A DNA stretch of 64,000 bases, from contig NZ_CP098740.1 of NCBI RefSeq assembly GCF_026167665.1, positions 1,860,001 through 1,924,000 of the forward strand, read 5' to 3'. How positions within the stretch are numbered: the first letter of the stretch is position 1; each line of letters opens with the position of its first letter. The notes under the pieces were generated by a model. It had not been told where the DNA came from, made no database searches, and saw only the letters and a program-made list of their open reading frames with translations. This DNA is from Streptomyces drozdowiczii (GTDB lineage Bacteria; Actinomycetota; Actinomycetes; Streptomycetales; Streptomycetaceae). Below, piece by piece: positions 55,660-64,000 of this stretch. Position numbers and translations under genes: made by a program.

Positions 55660-55738
55660 GCCTCCACTCTACGGCGACAGCCGCCGAGAGGTATGCGCGC
55701 GGGCCGAGGTTCCCGGTCCGGGCGCCCGGCGGGCCCGC

Positions 55739-56575
55739 TCAGCGCCCCGCGTCGGCCAGCTTCGCGCGGAGTTGGAGGACCGATTTGGTGTGGATCTGGC
55801 TGACCCGGCTCTCGGTGACACCGAGGACGTTGCCGATCTCGGCGAGGGTCAGGCCCTCGTAGTAGTAGAGCGTGACGACCGTCTTCTCGCGGTCCGGGAG
55901 GGTGTTGATCGCCCGGGCGAGCAGCCGTCTCAGCTCCCGGTCCTCCGCCACCTCCACGGGGTTGTCGGCGGCGGTGTCCTCCAGCGTGTCCATCAGGCTC
56001 AGCCGGTCGCCGCCCTCGCCGCCCACATGCAGCAGCTCCTCCAGCGCGACCACGTTGGCCAGGGACAACTGGCTGAAGACGGCGTGCAGTTCGTCCAGCG
56101 TGACGCCCATCTCCGCCGCGACCTCCGGCTCGGACGGGGTGCGGCGCAGCTGCGCCTCCAGCGTCGCGTAGGCGCGCTCGACGGCGCGCGCCTTCTGCCG
56201 CACGGAGCGCGGGATCCAGTCCAGCGCCCGGAGTTCGTCGATCATCGCGCCCCGGATGCGGGTGATCGCGTACGTCTCGAACTTGATGGCCCGCTCGATG
56301 TCGAACTTCTCGATCGCGTCGATCAGCCCGAACACCCCGGACGAGACGAAGTCCGCCTGCTCCACGTTGGACGGCAGGCCCACGCTCACCCGCCCGGCGA
56401 CGTACTTGACCAGGGGCGAGTAGTGCAGGATCAGCTGCTCCCGCAGCCGTTCGTCGCCGGTCGTCTTGTACGAGCGCCACAACTCGTCGAGCGAGGACGG
56501 GGCGGGAGGGCGCACAGTGCCACGCGCAGCCGGTGGTACTGCCGCGCGGTCAGACCCGGAGGTGTGCTGGGGCAT
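55739..56575 (-). CDS. whiG: RNA polymerase sigma factor WhiG (FliA family)
   Basis: WhiG commits aerial hyphae to sporulation and is restrained by the anti-sigma factor RsiG with c-di-GMP. The 278-residue product is a FliA-type group 3 sigma. Region 2 is [41 protein letters not shown] and [32 protein letters not shown]. Region 3 is [20 protein letters not shown]. Region 4 is [35 protein letters not shown]. The match with Streptomyces WhiG is strong and the neighbourhood is conserved. Confidence 0.96.
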   Translation of the reverse strand: MPQHTSGSDRAAVPPAARGTVRPPAPSSLDELWRSYKTTGDERLREQLILHYSPLVKYVAGRVSVGLPSNVEQADFVSSGVFGLIDAIEKFDIERAIKFETYAITRIRGAMIDELRALDWIPRSVRQKARAVERAYATLEAQLRRTPSEPEVAAEMGVTLDELHAVFSQLSLANVVALEELLHVGGEGGDRLSLMDTLEDTAADNPVEVAEDRELRRLLARAINTLPDREKTVVTLYYYEGLTLAEIGNVLGVTESRVSQIHTKSVLQLRAKLADAGR

Positions 56576-56770
56576 GTGGTGCCTTGAGCCGTTCTGCCGT
56601 GAAGTACTGGGACTTGTCTCTGGGGCGGAATCCTTGTGAGCGTAGCGTGACTGGGCTGTCGCGGTGCGCGCAGGATAGAGGATGCCGACCGGGCGCTCAC
56701 CGGCCCCGGAGTCACCGTCGAAGCGTCCGCCGAGGTCATCGGCATCACCTTTTCACCCGAATGCCCCAGG

Positions 56771-58051
56771 TCAAGAACCGCCTCGCCGCGCGTCGTCCCG
56801 GCAAGTCGGCCTCCGCGTCAACCTCCATCCCTCGCCCACGCGTTCGACGTATCCCAGTGAGTGCAGTTCGTACAGCTTGCCGAGGGCCTCGTCGGCACTG
56901 GTCCCGGCGCCCCGCGCCACCTCCCGGGCATCGACGGCGGCGCGCGCCGGCAGCGCGTCCAGCACCCGCCCGGCGACGGCGTCCAGCAGGTCCCGGGCCA
57001 GCACCGGGCCGCTCCTGGAGGGCGCCAGGTCCCCGATGTCGCCCACCAGCTCGGCCACTTCGGCGGCGTCCGTCACCAGCACGCCCTCCCCGCGCAGGAG
57101 TTCGTGGACACCGGCCGACAGCCCGCTGGTCGCCGGTCCCGGAACCCCCATGGTGAAGCGCCCCAGCCGCTGCGCGACCCGCGCCGTCACCAGCGAACCG
57201 CTGCGGTACTCCGCCTCCACGACCACCGTCCCCCGCGTCAACGCGGCGATCACCCTGTTCCGCAGGACGAACCGGCTCCGCGTCGGGCGCTCGGCGGGCG
57301 CCAGCTCACCGATGACGAGCCCCTGCCCGGCCACCCGCGCGATCAGCTCGGCGTGGCCCGGCGGATAGGCCACGTCCACCCCGCAGGCCAGCACCGCGAT
57401 CGTCGCCCCGCCCGCCGCCAGCGCGCCCCGGTGCGCCGCGCCGTCCACCCCGAAGGCGGCGCCCGAGACCACCACCCAGCCGCGCTCCGCGAGCCCCGCG
57501 CCCAGCGTCGTCGCCATGTGGGCCCCGTACGGGGTGCAGGCGCGGGCGCCGACCACAGCGACCGAGCGCAGCGCCCAGAGCCGCAGGTCGGGCCCGCCCC
57601 GCACCCACAGCCCGGTCGGCCGCGCGTCGCCCAGGTCGTCCAGCTGGCTCGGCCACTCGCGGTCGCCGGGGCAGACGAAGCGCCCGCCGACCGCCGCGAC
57701 GGCGGCGAGATCCCGCTCCGGGTCCGCGCGGGCGGCCCGGAGCCGGTAGCCCGCGAGCCGCCGCACCGTCATGCCGCGCAGCCGCTCCGCCTCCCCGGCC
57801 GGGTCCGTGATGCGCCGCCACAGCCCGACGGCGCCGCACTCCCGCAGCCACCGCCCGCCCCGCTCGTCGCCGGGCTCCAGCACCCGGGTCAGCGCCGCCC
57901 TGGCCAGCCGCTCCGCCGCGCCCGGGTCCGCGCCCGCCGGACCCGGGCGAACCGCGCCCCCGGCCGGGTCCGTGGCCGCCCCGGGCCCCGCGCCGCCGCC
58001 CGCCCCCGGGCCCGCGCCGTACGCCGGTCCGCCTCCTCCGTACTCCGTCAC
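56771..58051 (-). CDS. dprA: DNA-processing protein DprA
   Basis: DprA loads RecA on incoming single-stranded DNA. The 426-residue product has a Gly/Pro-rich N-terminal segment (1-55), a SAM-like region, and a Rossmann core: VAVVGARACTPYGAHMA, GWVVVSGAAFGVDGAAHRGAL, RSRFVLRNRVIAAL and GSLVTARVAQRLGR. A C-terminal winged helix follows. The GTG at 58051 overlaps the comM stop (GTGA). It shares an operon with comM and yraN. Streptomyces is not known for natural transformation, so its role may be in recombination. Confidence 0.94.
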   Translation of the reverse strand: MTEYGGGGPAYGAGPGAGGGAGPGAATDPAGGAVRPGPAGADPGAAERLARAALTRVLEPGDERGGRWLRECGAVGLWRRITDPAGEAERLRGMTVRRLAGYRLRAARADPERDLAAVAAVGGRFVCPGDREWPSQLDDLGDARPTGLWVRGGPDLRLWALRSVAVVGARACTPYGAHMATTLGAGLAERGWVVVSGAAFGVDGAAHRGALAAGGATIAVLACGVDVAYPPGHAELIARVAGQGLVIGELAPAERPTRSRFVLRNRVIAALTRGTVVVEAEYRSGSLVTARVAQRLGRFTMGVPGPATSGLSAGVHELLRGEGVLVTDAAEVAELVGDIGDLAPSRSGPVLARDLLDAVAGRVLDALPARAAVDAREVARGAGTSADEALGKLYELHSLGYVERVGEGWRLTRRPTCRDDARRGGS

Positions 58052-59673
58052 GGCGCCCCCGCCCCCAGCGGCACCCCGCGCAGGATGCCGCTGCGCAGTT
58101 CCAGGGCGGCGGCCACGTCCGAGGCGTCGGGGCGGGCCGCGCCGCGCAGGTCCGCGACCGTCCACGCCACCCGCAGCACCCGGTCCAGGCCCCGGGCCGT
58201 GAGCAGCCCGCGCTCCATGTCCCGCTCGGCCGCCATCAGCGCGCCCGGGGCCGCGGCCAGCCGGGTCCGCAGCTCGTGTCCCGGCACCTCGCTGTTGGTC
58301 GTCCAGGGGGTGCCGGCCAGGCGCTCGGCCGCGCGCTCCCGGGCCTCCCGCACCCGGGCGGCGACGGTCTCCGTGGACTCGCCCCGGCCGCCCCGCCCCA
58401 TCAGGTCCTGCCGGGTGACCGGGTCGACGGTGACCCTGAGGTCCACCCGGTCGAGCAGCGGCCCGGAGAGCCTGGCCTGATACCGCCGCACCGCCGATGG
58501 CGGGCACTCGCAGCCGTCACCGCTCAGGGTGTGCCGCCCGCAGGGGCACGGGTTGGCGGCGAGCACCATCAGGAACCGGGCCGGCAGCCGCACCACCCCC
58601 GCGCTGCGGGCCACCACGACGTGCCCGGACTCCAGTGGCTGGCGCAGGGCGTCCAGCGTCTTCACGGAGAACTCCGGCGCCTCGTCCAGGAAGAGGATGC
58701 CGCGATGGGCCAGCGAGACGGCTCCCGGCCTGGGCAGTCCGTTGCCGCCGCCCACCAGCGACTGCATGGTCGCCGAGTGGTGCGGGGCGCAGTACGGCGG
58801 CCGGGCGATCAGGGGCTCGCCCGGTGGCAGGATGCCGGCCACCGAGTGGACGGCGGTCACTTCGAGCGACTCCTGCCGGGTGAGCGGCGGCAGGATCGCG
58901 GGCATGCGCTCGGCCAGCATGGTCTTGCCGGCGCCCGGCGGACCGGTCAGCAGCAGATGGTGGCCGCCGGCCGCGGCGACCTCCAGGGCCTTGCGCGGCC
59001 GCTCCTGCCCCGCCACGTCCGCGAGGTCCGGCCGGGCCCCGTCCCCGGCCGCCGGGCCCCTGGCGAGGCCGGTGCCCAGTCCGGCGCCGGGCACCATCAG
59101 CCCGGCGAGCATCGGATCGGGGCGGCCCTCCTCGTCGGACCGCTGTTCGTCCGGCACCGGTTCGTCGCACAGCACCGCGATCAGCTGCCGCAGGCTGCGC
59201 ACCCCGAGCACGGAGACGCCGGGGACGAGGGCCGCCTCGCCCGCGGTCTGTTCCGGGACGACCACCTGGCGGTAGCCGGCGTCGGCCGCCGCCAGGACCG
59301 CGGGGAGCACGCCCCGTACCGGGCGCACCCGGCCGTCGAGCCCCAGCTCCCCGATCATCACCACGTCGGCGATGGACTCCGGGTCGATCCGCTCCGCCGC
59401 GCCCAGGACCGCACAGGCCACGGCCAGATCGAAGCCCGAGCCGCCCTTGGGCACCGACGCCGGGGAGAGCCCCACGGTGAGCTTCTTCTGCGGCCACTCC
59501 GCGCCGGAGTTGACCACGGCCGCCCTGACCCGGTCCCGGCTCTCCACCAGGCTCTTGTCGGGCAGGCCCACCAGCGTGAACGCCGCCACACCGGCCTCCA
59601 GGTCCGCCTGGACCTCCACCACCACACCCTCGACGCCGACCAGGGCGACCGAGCAGGCACGGGCGAACCCCAT
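58048..59673 (-). CDS. comM: Mg-chelatase-related AAA+ helicase ComM/YifB
   Basis: The 541-residue product has the N-terminal ChlI-like domain ([37 protein letters not shown]). Next comes Walker [17 protein letters not shown], Walker [14 protein letters not shown], and ANPCPCG with the zinc-binding cysteines, then the C-terminal lid. In naturally competent bacteria ComM is a hexameric branch-migration helicase. ATG 59673 overlaps the yraN stop (TGATG), and dprA starts within its stop codon, so the three genes are coupled. Confidence 0.94.
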   Translation of the reverse strand: MGFARACSVALVGVEGVVVEVQADLEAGVAAFTLVGLPDKSLVESRDRVRAAVVNSGAEWPQKKLTVGLSPASVPKGGSGFDLAVACAVLGAAERIDPESIADVVMIGELGLDGRVRPVRGVLPAVLAAADAGYRQVVVPEQTAGEAALVPGVSVLGVRSLRQLIAVLCDEPVPDEQRSDEEGRPDPMLAGLMVPGAGLGTGLARGPAAGDGARPDLADVAGQERPRKALEVAAAGGHHLLLTGPPGAGKTMLAERMPAILPPLTRQESLEVTAVHSVAGILPPGEPLIARPPYCAPHHSATMQSLVGGGNGLPRPGAVSLAHRGILFLDEAPEFSVKTLDALRQPLESGHVVVARSAGVVRLPARFLMVLAANPCPCGRHTLSGDGCECPPSAVRRYQARLSGPLLDRVDLRVTVDPVTRQDLMGRGGRGESTETVAARVREARERAAERLAGTPWTTNSEVPGHELRTRLAAAPGALMAAERDMERGLLTARGLDRVLRVAWTVADLRGAARPDASDVAAALELRSGILRGVPLGAGAP

Positions 59674-60030
59674 CAGGCCACCCCCGCGCGTGCTCGGCCA
59701 GGGGCGCGCCGCGCTCGGGCAGCACCACCCCGACCAGATCGATGCGCACCCCGCCCGGCGGCGGGCCGCCGTGCCGCTCCAGCCACAGCTCGGCCAGTCG
59801 GCGCAGCCGCTCGGCCTTGGCCGGGGTGACCGCGGCCATCGGATGCTCGTACGCACCCGACCTGCGGGTCTTCACCTCGCAGATGACGAGCGCGTCCCCG
59901 TCCATCGCGACGATGTCGATCTCACCGGCGCGACAGCGCCAGTTCCGTTCCAGTACGGACATGCCGGCGTCGGCCAGCAGCCGCGCCGCCAGGTCCTCGC
60001 CGTACCGCCCGAGAGCCCCCGTGCGTTCAT
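59673..60030 (-). CDS. yraN: YraN family protein (UPF0102), two frameshifts in this sequence
   Basis: Corrected, the 119-residue product starts [19 protein letters not shown] from ATG 60030 and ends HARGVA at a stop overlapping the comM ATG. The core has the nuclease-like signature [21 protein letters not shown], which resembles Holliday-junction resolvase and restriction endonuclease folds, though activity is unproven. One base is missing in the run at 60016-60020 and another in the run at 59681-59685. Each needs one C/G for the expected sequence, so sequencing deletions are likely. Confidence 0.87.
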
Positions 60031-60114
60031 ATCGGCACCACCTCCGGCACCGACTCTGACGCGTCCGCCCTACTTCAGTGGATCTTGGTGGACAAGCGGG
60101 CGATTGTGGATAAC

Positions 60115-60423
60115 TCAGCCACCCGGAAGTTCGAGATCGCTCTTGTTGAGCTCCTCGATGTTGACGTCCTTGAACGTGAGCACCCGTACCTGCTTCACGA
60201 AGCGGGCGGGCCGGTACATGTCCCAGACCCAGGCGTCCGCCATGGACACCTCGAAGAACACCTCGCCCTGGACCGAGTGCACCTGCATCTCGTAGTCGTT
60301 GGTGAGGTAGAAGCGCCGTTCGGTCTCGATCACGAATTTGAACAGACCGACGACATCGCGGTACTCCCGGTAGAGCTTCAGCTCCATCTCGGTCTCGTAC
60401 TTCTCGAGGTCCTCGGCGCTCAT
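60115..60423 (-). CDS. DUF2469 family protein
   Basis: This acidic 102-residue protein starts [30 protein letters not shown] and is highly conserved in actinobacteria, with no known activity. The ATG at 60423 lies 9 bases past GAAGGGG; an ATG six bases earlier is too close to it. It is located between the Nudix gene and yraN on the minus strand, probably in the sipZ operon. Function unknown. Confidence 0.88.
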   Translation of the reverse strand: MSAEDLEKYETEMELKLYREYRDVVGLFKFVIETERRFYLTNDYEMQVHSVQGEVFFEVSMADAWVWDMYRPARFVKQVRVLTFKDVNIEELNKSDLELPGG

Positions 60424-60485
60424 TGGCATGTTCCCCTTCAGCCGTGCGTTTCCCCATTGTGCGCCGGGCTCCGGCGCCCCGGAGC

Positions 60486-60974
60486 TCAGCCGCTTCCGGG
60501 TGCCAGGTCCACCGGCGTACGCGGAGGGCCCTCGTCGAGCAGCCTCCGGAGCAGGTCGGCGAGCCCGGTGGGGTACACCGTCTCACGCGCCGCCGACAGT
60601 TCGGCGGAGGTCCACCACCTCAGCCCCGTGACACTGCGGCGTTCCAGCCATGTGTGGCCGCTGGTGTCCGTGGCGGTCTGTGCCGTACGGGCCAGGAAGT
60701 ACCACTCGTCCTGGTCCCAGCGCCGTCCGTCGAAGTCGAAGGAGCACCGGCGCCGCCAGATCACCGGGCCCAGTTCGACGTCGGTGATCCCGGTCTCCTC
60801 GGCCAGCTCGCGCAGCGCGGCCCGCTCGTGGGTCTCGTCGCCCTCCAGACCGCCGCCCGGGGTGAACCACCAGGTGCGGGCCGGGTCCTCCGGTTCGAAG
60901 CCGTGCATCAGCAGAATCCGGTCGTCCGGATCGAGGAGCACCAGGCGGGCGACCCTGCGCACCTCAGCGGACAC
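60486..60974 (-). CDS. Nudix hydrolase
   Basis: The 162-residue product contains a complete Nudix box, [24 protein letters not shown] (residues 41-64), on the usual alpha/beta/alpha fold. It hydrolyses some nucleoside-diphosphate-X compound; the target is not predictable. The GTG start at 60974 lies 11 bases inside the signal peptidase gene, so it is translated together with it. This sip-Nudix coupling matches the reported sipZ operon of S. lividans, in which sipZ is followed by unrelated genes. Confidence 0.9.
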   Translation of the reverse strand: MSAEVRRVARLVLLDPDDRILLMHGFEPEDPARTWWFTPGGGLEGDETHERAALRELAEETGITDVELGPVIWRRRCSFDFDGRRWDQDEWYFLARTAQTATDTSGHTWLERRSVTGLRWWTSAELSAARETVYPTGLADLLRRLLDEGPPRTPVDLAPGSG

Positions 60975-61713
60975 CGGCGGCCGTCTTCGGCTGCGCGCTC
61001 CGCTTCGGCCGTGCGGCCCGGGCCGCGATCGGGCCGTACGCCGCCCCGCCCAGGATGAGCACGATGCCCACCGCCATCGCGGTCAGCTGGAGCCCGAGCG
61101 GCCCGGCCGACGAGACACCGCCCGGCAGCGCGGCGAACGCCTCGGGCCGGTCGATCATGGAGCCCAGCGGCCAGGCGACGGCGTCGATCCTGGACTCCAC
61201 GGCGTCCCGGGGCACCGAGCCGTGCGTGGCGTCCTCCAGGTGGACCCGGGAGTCCAGCGAGACCGTGCGGTCGTCGCCCAGCAGGAAGAGCTGGCCCTGG
61301 GGCACCTCGGCGGTGAAGTCCTGGGCCGAGGCGCGGCCGGGCGACCGCAGATACGGTTCGTCCATGGGTATGCCGTTGACCGTGAGGCGGCCGTCCTTGC
61401 CGCAGCAGGCGATCTTGTCGCCGCCGACTCCGACGACCCGCTTCACCATGGGGGTGTTGCCCCACTCCGGGTCGTTGAAGACCACCACGTCACCGCGCCG
61501 GACCTCGCTGCCGTCCACGCGCTGCGCGAGGACCTTGTCGCCCGCCTCGACCGTCGGGCTCATCGACCCGGTGGGCACCGTGTAGGGCTGGTAGACGAAC
61601 GCGCCCCAGACGAAGCCGCCGAGGAAGAGCAGGCAGCCGAGGGCCACCGCCACCCCGGACAGCCTGCTGCCGAGCCGGCCGCGGCCGTCGTCCGTACGAC
61701 CTGTTGCACCCAT
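60964..61713 (-). CDS. Type I signal peptidase (SipZ-like)
   Basis: This enzyme removes signal peptides on the outer face of the membrane. The 249-residue product starts MGATGRTDDGRGRLG at ATG 61713 (GGGGGA upstream), preferred over the ATG at 61728. An N-terminal anchor helix spans residues 20-40. PTGSMSPTV carries the catalytic serine near residue 50 and MVKRVVGVGGD the general-base lysine near residue 91. GDDRTVSLDSR is box E. A C-terminal membrane helix (LTAMAVGIVLILGGAAYG) is a Streptomyces feature. It heads a unit with the Nudix gene. Confidence 0.9.
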   Translation of the reverse strand: MGATGRTDDGRGRLGSRLSGVAVALGCLLFLGGFVWGAFVYQPYTVPTGSMSPTVEAGDKVLAQRVDGSEVRRGDVVVFNDPEWGNTPMVKRVVGVGGDKIACCGKDGRLTVNGIPMDEPYLRSPGRASAQDFTAEVPQGQLFLLGDDRTVSLDSRVHLEDATHGSVPRDAVESRIDAVAWPLGSMIDRPEAFAALPGGVSSAGPLGLQLTAMAVGIVLILGGAAYGPIAARAARPKRSAQPKTAAGVR

Positions 61714-61762
61714 ACCGGCGTCCCCCATCGGAGATCGACAATCGCTGATCCGCGTGGGCACC

Positions 61763-62650
61763 CTACCCGGCAGTACGCCCCGCGGTCAGCCTCCGCCTGC
61801 GCCGGAGCACGAACGGGACCGCGCCCGCGAGCCCCAGGACGCCGGGGGCGGCACCGGCCGCGGCGCTGATCCCGGGCTGGTCGAAGGTGTCCGGGACGGA
61901 CAGCACGGACCAGCGGTTCACCGGCCACGCGACGACCACGGCCCGGCCCACGACCTGGCTCACCGGCACGAAGCCCTTGTTGGCGTCGCTGGTGTGGTAG
62001 CGGGAGTCCGCCGAGTCCTGGCGGTGGTCGCCCATCACCCAGATCTTGCCGTCCGGCACCTTGAACGGCCCGAAGGGCATGTCGTCGCAGGCGCTGTTGC
62101 CGGGGAAGATGTACGGCTCGGTGAGCGCCTTGCCGTTGACCTGGACCGGGCCGCCCTTCTTGCACTCCACGGTGTCACCGGCGACCGCGATCGTCCGCTT
62201 GATCAGGTCCTTCTCCTCGGCCGACGGCATCAGCCCGACGAAGCTCAGGAACTTCTGCGCGGCGTTGGGCTTCGGGGTCGGCTCGCCGTCCAGCCAGCCG
62301 TCCGGGTCGTGGAAGACGACGACCTCGCCGCGCTCCGGCTCCGAACCGAACCACGGCGTCAGCTTGTCCACCAGGACCCGGTCGCCCCGCTGCAACGTGT
62401 TCTGCATCGAGTCCGAAGGAATCGAGAACGCCTGCACCAGAAACGTCTTGATGAACAGGGCCAGGACCAGCGCGATGCCGATGAGGAGCGGCAGCTCCTT
62501 CCAGAACGGCCGGCTGCTCTTCTTCTTGCCGGACTCCGGCTCGGTCGAAGAAGGCTCAGCGGCGGGGGACTCCGCGGCGGCAGGCTCGGCGGCGGGGGAC
62601 TCCGCGGGCCGCGCCTCTTCGGACCGTGCTCCGTCTGCCAGGTCGCTCAC
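61763..62650 (-). CDS. Type I signal peptidase (SipY-like)
   Basis: The 295-residue product starts at GTG 62650, overlapping the end of the preceding signal peptidase gene. It has a long acidic cytosolic N-terminus, an anchor helix at about residues 52-72, FSIPSDSMQNTLQRGDRVLV with Ser81, DLIKRTIAVAGDTVEC with Lys151, and GDHRQDSADSRYH. A short hydrophobic C-terminus ends in an Arg-rich tail. It is nearly identical to the adjacent SipX-like gene over a 150-base block, suggesting tandem duplication with later gene conversion. Confidence 0.9.
   Translation of the reverse strand: MSDLADGARSEEARPAESPAAEPAAAESPAAEPSSTEPESGKKKSSRPFWKELPLLIGIALVLALFIKTFLVQAFSIPSDSMQNTLQRGDRVLVDKLTPWFGSEPERGEVVVFHDPDGWLDGEPTPKPNAAQKFLSFVGLMPSAEEKDLIKRTIAVAGDTVECKKGGPVQVNGKALTEPYIFPGNSACDDMPFGPFKVPDGKIWVMGDHRQDSADSRYHTSDANKGFVPVSQVVGRAVVVAWPVNRWSVLSVPDTFDQPGISAAAGAAPGVLGLAGAVPFVLRRRRRLTAGRTAG
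62303..62452. repeat. 150-bp near-identical direct repeat, copy 1 (in the SipY-like gene)
   Basis: Positions 62303-62452 match 63201-63350 (offset 898) with a single difference (G at 62384, A at 63282). The identity stops abruptly on both sides. It encodes the catalytic-serine region. See copy 2. Confidence 0.85.
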
Positions 62651-63581
62651 GCGTCGTTCCTCACTGTGCCGGCGGTCGTGGTCCGGCGCCGCCTGCGCCA
62701 GAGCACCAGGGGCACCGCCCCGCGAGGCCGATCGCCCCGGGGGCCGCCGCGGCGGCGGCGTTGATACCGGGCTGGTCGAAGGTCTTCGGGATCGGGAGGG
62801 TCGCCCAGCGGCTGACCGGCCACGCGATCACGATGGCCCGGCCGACCACCTCGTCGTTGGAGACGGTGCCGTTGCCCGGCAGGTTCTGGTGGTAGCGCGA
62901 GTCCAGGGAGTTCTGGCGGTGGTCGCCCATGACCCAGATCCGGCCCTTGGGCACCTTGATCGGCCCGAACGGCTCGTCGTCACAGGCGCTGTTGCCCTCG
63001 AAGATGAAGGACTTGTCGTCCAGCGCCTTGCCGTTGACCTGGACCGGGCCGCCCTTCTTGCACTCCACGGTGTCACCGCCGATCGCGATGACCCGCTTGA
63101 TCAGGTCCTTCTCCTCGGCCGACGGCATGAGGCCGATGAAGCTGAGGAACTTCTGCACCGCGTTCGGCTCGGGGGCCTGGCTGTCCTCCAGCCAGCCGCC
63201 CGGGTCGTGGAAGACGACGACCTCGCCGCGCTCCGGCTCCGAACCGAACCACGGCGTCAGCTTGTCCACCAGGACCCGGTCACCCCGCTGCAACGTGTTC
63301 TGCATCGAGTCCGAAGGAATCGAGAACGCCTGCACCAGAAACGTCTTGATCAGCAGCGCCAGGACCAGCGCGACGCCGATGAGGAGCGGCAGCTCCTTCC
63401 AGAACGGGCGGGGGTTCTTCTTCCGGGCCGTGCTGCCCCCGGACGCGCCGCCGTCACTGTCCGTCCCGCTCACCGTCGTCCCGTCCTCCGCCGCACCGGC
63501 CGGATCGGAATGCGCCGAACGGCCCGGCCGGTCCTCGGGTTCGTCGTGTCCGGATCGTGCGCCGACCGCCAAATCCCCCAC
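62647..63581 (-). CDS. Type I signal peptidase (SipX-like), frameshifted in this sequence
   Basis: Corrected, the product is about 311 residues. Landmarks are FSIPSDSMQNTLQRGDRVLV (Ser near residue 92), DLIKRVIAIGGDTVEC (lysine), GDHRQNSLDSRYH and a C-terminal membrane part. At the C4 run 62718-62721 one base is missing. Adding it gives GLAGAVPLVLWRRRRR and a stop (TGA) overlapping the SipY-like GTG. GTG 63581, behind AAGGAG, is preferred over GTG 63587. The copy shares a 150-base block with the neighbouring SipY-like gene. Confidence 0.88.
63201..63350. repeat. 150-bp near-identical direct repeat, copy 2 (in the SipX-like gene)
   Basis: Second copy of the repeat at 62303-62452, differing at one position. 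A further identical block of about 50 bases exists around 62128/63026. Because flanking parts of the genes differ far more, a recent gene-conversion tract is likely. Confidence 0.85.
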
Positions 63582-64000
63582 ATCCACTCCTTACTCCGTG
63601 CCACCGCCCGCGTCCTAGCCGACGCAGGCCCACCACTCCCATAACGAGCGGGAGTTCCGCAGGGGTCGGGAGCCGGATCAATCCGCCTGGATCATTGGAC
63701 ACACTATTCGACGGGCCCGAGGCGGCCCCCGTACCGGCGCGCGCGTCCGGGACCGAGGCGAACGCCGAGCGTTCCTCCAGGCCGGTCCAGTGCCCGAAGG
63801 GCCAGACGATCCATTTGGCCCGCCCCACGACCGCGTCCTCGGAGATCGTGCCGTTCGCCGTCTTGTCCATGTGGAAGCGCGAATCGGCGGAGTTGGAGCG
63901 GTGGTCCCCCATGACGAAGAGGCGGCCCGGCGGAACCTTTACCTCGAATTTGATGGTGGAGGGTGAATCCCCGGGATAGACGTACGGTTCCGTGACCGCC
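63454..64000 (-). CDS. Type I signal peptidase (SipW-like), partial (5' end beyond the right edge)
   Basis: The visible part, entering at 64000, begins AVTEPYVYPGDSPSTIKFEVKVPPGRLFVMGDHRSNSADSRFH, which is the box E region of a signal peptidase. The serine and lysine residues lie outside the window. The C-terminus reads LPTPAELPLVMGVVGLRRL and continues in a Gly/Arg-rich stretch to 63454. It thereby overlaps the next gene's start by about 130 bases, which is unlikely; an assembly deletion near 63640-63680 may hide an earlier stop. In S. lividans sipW-sipX-sipY form one operon, which fits this order. Confidence 0.75.
   Translation of the reverse strand, partial: AVTEPYVYPGDSPSTIKFEVKVPPGRLFVMGDHRSNSADSRFHMDKTANGTISEDAVVGRAKWIVWPFGHWTGLEERSAFASVPDARAGTGAASGPSNSVSNDPGGLIRLPTPAELPLVMGVVGLRRLGRGRWHGVRSGCGGFGGRRTIRTRRTRGPAGPFGAFRSGRCGGGRDDGERDGQ

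Overview
The window is a stretch of Streptomyces chromosome core. It is very GC-rich with almost exclusively G/C third codon positions, and it carries a WhiG sporulation sigma factor, a four-gene type I signal peptidase cluster, a GlcNAc-regulated chitinase, futalosine-pathway and MEP-pathway genes, and one gene with the rare TTA (bldA) codon. Gene content and order resemble the S. coelicolor region running from truB/infB down to whiG and the sip genes. I recall that synteny from memory and did not compute it. I see no prophage, integrative element, CRISPR array, rRNA or tRNA.

Layout. 1-7.6 kb: a partial trypsin-like gene, then on the minus strand rimP-nusA-ylxR-infB-DUF503-rbfA-truB (translation and ribosome biogenesis), closed by a strong hairpin. 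7.7-9.7 kb (+): a lipoprotein, a ferritin-like protein and a kinase-fold protein. 9.8-18.6 kb (-): proS, two GNAT acetyltransferases flanking a 162-bp inverted-repeat element, then ispG, a site-2-protease homologue, dxr and aroA. 18.6-28 kb: a long acyl-CoA dehydrogenase, then a locus of aldehyde dehydrogenase, PucR regulator and membrane ATPase that diverges from gabT (GABA degradation). 28-34 kb: PAP2 phosphatase, DasR-type chitinase, a NADAR protein and a proline-rich membrane protein. 33-43.7 kb: aminodeoxyfutalosine/adenosine deaminase, a translationally coupled phosphodiesterase-kinase-regulator set, a secreted serine hydrolase, an aminoaldehyde dehydrogenase, a divergent ABC pair and a LOG-like protein. 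43.7-47.7 kb: a thiamine ABC transporter (thiBPQ) behind a TPP riboswitch. 47.7-54.1 kb: rlmN, a TTA-containing membrane gene, and the rpsB-tsf-pyrH-frr-cdsA block. 54.4-60 kb: M23-like peptidase, TetR, whiG, dprA-comM-yraN. 60-64 kb: DUF2469, Nudix and four tandem signal peptidases.

The most pervasive anomaly is technical. About fifteen single-base frameshifts are scattered through otherwise well-conserved genes (ispG, aroA twice, yraN twice, a signal peptidase, the PucR regulator twice and others). Every one is repaired by adding one base, nearly always in a C or G run. This looks like homopolymer under-calling in the assembly rather than pseudogenisation, and the affected genes are annotated here as single loci with corrected spans.

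The most interesting biological leads are: the inverted-repeat (MITE-like) element at 12.2 kb; the tandem 11-bp repeats and hairpin in the infB leader; the membrane ATPase embedded in the GABA locus; the probable pseudokinase at 8.8 kb; the 150-bp near-identical block shared by two neighbouring signal peptidases; and the 50-bp perfect palindrome at 49.5 kb. I did not find convincing evidence for a wholly new defence or biosynthetic system.
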